64,000 nucleotides of DNA. Origin: Allobogoriella alba (lineage in GTDB: Bacteria > Actinomycetota > Actinomycetes > Actinomycetales > Actinomycetaceae). The stretch is taken from assembly GCF_042665525.1 (NCBI RefSeq), contig NZ_JBHTCQ010000001.1, positions 186,001-250,000 of the forward strand, read 5' to 3'. The number at the start of each line of letters is the position of its first letter. The first letter of the stretch is position 1. The translations under genes were made by a program, and so were the position numbers. This document shows positions 61,251 to 64,000 of the stretch, in pieces. The notes under the pieces were generated by a model. It made no database searches and had not been told where the DNA came from. It was given only the letters and a program-made list of their open reading frames with translations.

Positions 61251-61335
61251 CTATGGTCTGAGATACGCATGCATCGCGGCAGCAGGGGGCATCATGAGGG
61301 ATTATTCGTTCGCCACGAAAAGAAAGGCGGGCACG

Positions 61336-62481
61336 GTGGCCGGACGCTCGTCCCCGTGGATGCCGCTCGAAGGATCGAGCCAGGCGGTCGCGCTGGAGGT
61401 GCTGCTGCACGGCCCGCTGTCCCGGTCGGAGCTGGCCCGCCGGGTGAACCTCTCGCACGCGAGCCTCTCGCGGCTCACCAAGCCGCTCCTGTCCTCCGGC
61501 CTGCTCGTCGAGGGGGCCGCGGCACCGTCACCGAACGGCCTGGGCCGGCCCAAGCAGCCGCTCGACGTCGTCGAGAACGCCCACCACTTCCTCGGCGTGA
61601 AGGTCACCGGGGACCGCGTACACGCCGCTCTGACGACGATGCGAGCACGAGTGGTCTCGCGCTACTCGGAGCCGCTGCCGGACCACGACGTCGCCACCGT
61701 CGTCGGACTGGTGCATGATCTCGTGGCCCGAGCACGCCGCGAGGTCGAGGACGTCGCAGGGCTGGGCATCAGCGTCGGCGGGCAGGTCCGTGACGGGTCC
61801 GTCGTCACGCACGCGACGTTCCTGCAGTGGCAGGACATCCCCCTGGCCGAGCACCTGGCGAAGGCCACCGGGCTGCCGGTGGTGGTGGAGAACGACGTGA
61901 CGGCACTGACGGAGGCCGAGCGATGGTTCGGTGCCGGACGGCACACCGACACCTTCACCGTGGTCACCGTCGGCGCCGGCGTCGGGTACGGGCTCGTCGC
62001 GCACGGTCGGCTCGTGACGAGCGAGGACGCCGGGATCGGTCTCGTCGGCCACACGATGGTCGCGCCGGGCGGGCCACGCTGCGCGGCCGGGCACAGCGGA
62101 TGCGCCGGAGCCGTCCTCAGCTCGGACGCGATCTGCGCCGCCGTCGCGACGGCGACAGGGCGATGGGTCGGGATCGAGGAGATACTGCGGCGGGCTGCCG
62201 CCGGCGAGGAGGTGCCCGGCCGCGCGGTGCGGGACGCGGCCCGAGCCCTCGGACGGCTGATCGGCACGGCCGCGTCCTTCTCCCTCTCCTCGACGGTCGT
62301 GCTCGGCGGCGAGACCGTCGGGCTGGCGCAGATCGCCCGGGACGCCGTCGACGCCGGGATCCGGGACGTGCGCCACGACGAGGCGCACCCGGTCACCCTG
62401 GAGATCCGCGGCGTCGGTTTCGAGGAGTGGGCCCGCGCGGCCGCGGTGGTGGCGGTGCAGGCGTTCGTCGCGGGAGAGTGA
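61336..62481 (+). CDS. ROK-family transcriptional repressor
   Basis: 381 aa. N-terminal winged helix (LARRVNLSHASLSRLTKPLL, at about residues 30-65), then the ROK sugar-kinase fold: GISVGGQVRDG, VVENDVTALTEAERWFGAG, VTVGAGVGYGLVAHG. In the usual CxCGxxGC zinc motif one Cys appears replaced (CAAGHSGC). The GTG was chosen for its AAAGG site; an ATG at 61294 gives a 14-residue longer form. Divergent from the alpha-galactoside operon, which it probably represses until galactosides are present. Confidence 0.9.
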   Translation: MAGRSSPWMPLEGSSQAVALEVLLHGPLSRSELARRVNLSHASLSRLTKPLLSSGLLVEGAAAPSPNGLGRPKQPLDVVENAHHFLGVKVTGDRVHAALTTMRARVVSRYSEPLPDHDVATVVGLVHDLVARARREVEDVAGLGISVGGQVRDGSVVTHATFLQWQDIPLAEHLAKATGLPVVVENDVTALTEAERWFGAGRHTDTFTVVTVGAGVGYGLVAHGRLVTSEDAGIGLVGHTMVAPGGPRCAAGHSGCAGAVLSSDAICAAVATATGRWVGIEEILRRAAAGEEVPGRAVRDAARALGRLIGTAASFSLSSTVVLGGETVGLAQIARDAVDAGIRDVRHDEAHPVTLEIRGVGFEEWARAAAVVAVQAFVAGE

Positions 62482-62485
62482 GCGG

Positions 62486-64000
62486 GTGGCGGTCCGGCTC
62501 GAGCACCTGACGGTCGAGCACGCGACCGAGCCGTGCGGGGTGGACGTCGTGCCCCGGTTCGGCTGGCACGTCCGCACGGACGAGCCGGGGGTGCGGCAGC
62601 GGTCCTGGCGCGTCGTGGTCGCCGGTCCGGGCGGCGAGGTGTGGGACAGCGGCGAGGTGCCCGACGACAGGTGCGCGGAGATCGCGTATGCCGGCCCGCC
62701 GCTGGAGGGACTGACCCGGTACCGATGGTCCGTCGTCGTGATGACGACGGACGGCGCCGCGAGCGGCGCGAGCGTCTTCGTCACCGGCGTCCTCGACGGC
62801 GACTGGCGCGGTGCGGAGTGGGTCGGCGGACCCGGCGGGCGACCGGCGCCGCTGCTGAGGCACGAGTTCGACCTGGACGTCGAGCCCGCCGAGGCGCTCC
62901 TCGTCGTGGCCGCGGGCGGCTACGCGCGCGTCGAGGTCGACGGGCGCCCGGCCGGGGCGCAGCACCTGAGCCCCGGGTTCACCGACTACGACGTGACCGT
63001 CCAGTACACCGTCGAGGACGTCACCCACCTGCTGGCACGGGGCCGCCACTCGATCGGGGCCGAGCTGGGGCGGGAGTTCTTCGGGATGCTGGGCCGGAAC
63101 ACGTGGGAGTGGGAGCGCGCCGCGTGGCACGACGAGCCGTGCCTGCGACTGCTCCTGCTGGTCCGCGACGCCGCCGGGCGTCGGCACGCCGTCGTCTCCG
63201 GCCCGTCGTGGCGCGCCACCGGCGGGCCGACCCGGTGGGACGACCTCTACGCCGGGGAGGACCACGACGCCCGGGCTGCTGCGGACGGCTGGTCGCTCCC
63301 GGGTTTCGACGACTCCGGGTGGTCGCCGGCGCGGCAGGTCCGTGGGCCTCGGGGCCGGCTGGTGCACCAGCGCCAGCAGCCGGTGGGCGTGGTCGAGGAG
63401 CTCGCGCCGGAACGGGTGCACGCGCTCGGACCCGGCGCCTGGACGCTGTCCTTCCCGCGCGTGGTGGCCGGCTGGGCAGCCGTCGAGGCCGATGAGGTCG
63501 CCCCCGGCCGGACGATCGAGCTGCGGTTCGGCGAGAAGCTCCGGGCGGACGGGTCCGTCGACAACGAGGACCACCAGGGTTTCCTCGACGGCCGGTTCCA
63601 GACGGACCGGGTGACGGGTGCCGGCGGGCCGCTGCGGTGGGAGCGGCGCTTCGGCTACCACGGCTTCCAGCACGTGGAGGTCCGGGCGGCGGCCCTGCCG
63701 CGGGTGACCGCGCGGGTGGCCCGGACCCTGGCGCCGCGCACCGGTGCGTTCGCGTGCGCGGACCCGCTGCTGAACCGGCTGCACGAGAACGCGGTGGCGA
63801 CCCTCGAGAACAACCTGCACCACCTGCCGACCGACACCCCGATGTACGAGAAGAACGGGTGGACCGGGGACGGGCTGCTCGGCGCCGAGATGATGCTGCT
63901 GAACCTCGACGTGCACGAGCTGCTCGCGAAGTGGGCAGGCGACATCGCCGCGTCCCGCCACGGCGAGGGCGCGCCCGCGGTCATCGCGCCGTGCGGCGGG
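62486..64000 (+). CDS. Alpha-L-rhamnosidase (GH78), 3' end outside window
   Basis: 505 visible codons without stop; the C-terminal part lies beyond the window. Order: Ig-like N-terminal domain (LEHLTVEHATEPCGVDVVPR), Bac_rhamnosid_N (GGYARVEVDGRPAGAQHLSP), FRFGEK-like core strand (RTIELRFGEKLRADGSVDNE), and the beginning of the catalytic (alpha/alpha)6 barrel, with HHLPTDTPMYEKNGWTGDG. GTG start behind GGGAGAG, 4 nt after the ROK stop, so it is probably in the ROK operon. It would remove rhamnose from plant glycosides. Confidence 0.9.
   Translation, partial: MAVRLEHLTVEHATEPCGVDVVPRFGWHVRTDEPGVRQRSWRVVVAGPGGEVWDSGEVPDDRCAEIAYAGPPLEGLTRYRWSVVVMTTDGAASGASVFVTGVLDGDWRGAEWVGGPGGRPAPLLRHEFDLDVEPAEALLVVAAGGYARVEVDGRPAGAQHLSPGFTDYDVTVQYTVEDVTHLLARGRHSIGAELGREFFGMLGRNTWEWERAAWHDEPCLRLLLLVRDAAGRRHAVVSGPSWRATGGPTRWDDLYAGEDHDARAAADGWSLPGFDDSGWSPARQVRGPRGRLVHQRQQPVGVVEELAPERVHALGPGAWTLSFPRVVAGWAAVEADEVAPGRTIELRFGEKLRADGSVDNEDHQGFLDGRFQTDRVTGAGGPLRWERRFGYHGFQHVEVRAAALPRVTARVARTLAPRTGAFACADPLLNRLHENAVATLENNLHHLPTDTPMYEKNGWTGDGLLGAEMMLLNLDVHELLAKWAGDIAASRHGEGAPAVIAPCGG

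Noticed and set aside
61294..61296. ATG at 61294 as the start of the ROK repressor
   Set aside because: It adds 14 residues with unusual composition in front of the conserved SSPWMPLEGSSQ segment; the GTG at 61336 has a better-placed site.

Overview
The window is very GC-rich, codes densely, uses many GTG starts, carries a mycothiol-dependent formaldehyde detoxification pair, and has gene families typical of Actinobacteria (AfsR/SARP regulator, ECF42 sigma factor with a DGPF partner, F420-type oxidoreductase, MmyB-like XRE regulator, MerR next to an MGT glycosyltransferase). A Micrococcales-type soil or plant-associated saprophyte (Cellulomonas/Promicromonospora-like) would fit, but the genus cannot be fixed from sequence alone. 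I see no rRNA, tRNA, CRISPR array, IS element or phage gene. It reads as ordinary chromosome.

Layout. 0-2.5 kb: an ABC exporter (ATPase cut by the window edge, plus permease). 2.6-4.3: ECF42 sigma factor and its DGPF partner, with a candidate ECF42 promoter. 4.4-6.1: S-(hydroxymethyl)mycothiol dehydrogenase and metallo-hydrolase. 6.2-10.3: acetyltransferase, DUF1697, aldo/keto reductase, a tiny membrane protein, methyltransferase, small secreted protein. 10.4-13.7: a large AfsR/SARP regulator, with three 11-bp-phased heptamers in the shared divergent promoter. 13.8-16.3: MmcQ, a DUF1353 membrane protein, a second copy of the tiny membrane protein, DUF368 lipid-phosphate transporter. 16.3-20.4: a five-gene DUF4129/MoxR/DUF58 operon in which every junction overlaps by 4 nt. 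20.5-25.0: GntR, FAD oxidase, SSS symporter and FAD oxidoreductase, probably an amino-acid or amine catabolic operon. 25-31.5: regulators, SnoaL-like proteins, a DUF255 protein, a receiver-like/thioredoxin-reductase-like fusion. 31.5-36.8: AarF/UbiB kinase, lipoprotein, YihY, PQQ-type sugar dehydrogenase. 36.8-42.7: GH13 enzyme, GT9 glycosyltransferase, Zn-alcohol dehydrogenase coupled to an SDR fused to a second helical domain. 42.8-49.4: carboxylate-amine ligase, MerR and MGT glycosyltransferase, SDR, GH29 fucosidase, patatin.

49.5-51.75 kb is the least familiar stretch. It holds a possible 32-codon leader ORF with two GC hairpins, then four small ORFs (45-53 codons, two of them paralogous), a ribbon-helix-helix protein with a palindrome in its promoter, and a DUF4097 repeat protein, mostly joined by start/stop overlaps.

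51.75-55.7: CYTH protein, aldo/keto reductase, F420-type oxidoreductase, a nitroreductase remnant, a Phd/PIN toxin-antitoxin pair, DUF952. 55.7-64: an alpha-galactoside module (GH36 enzyme, two CUT1 permeases, binding lipoprotein, no ATPase) divergent from a ROK repressor, followed by an alpha-L-rhamnosidase cut by the window end.

A recurring theme is leaderless transcription. More than a dozen genes have a TAnnnT-like -10 element exactly 6-7 nt before the start codon and no Shine-Dalgarno sequence. That pattern also helped choose start codons.
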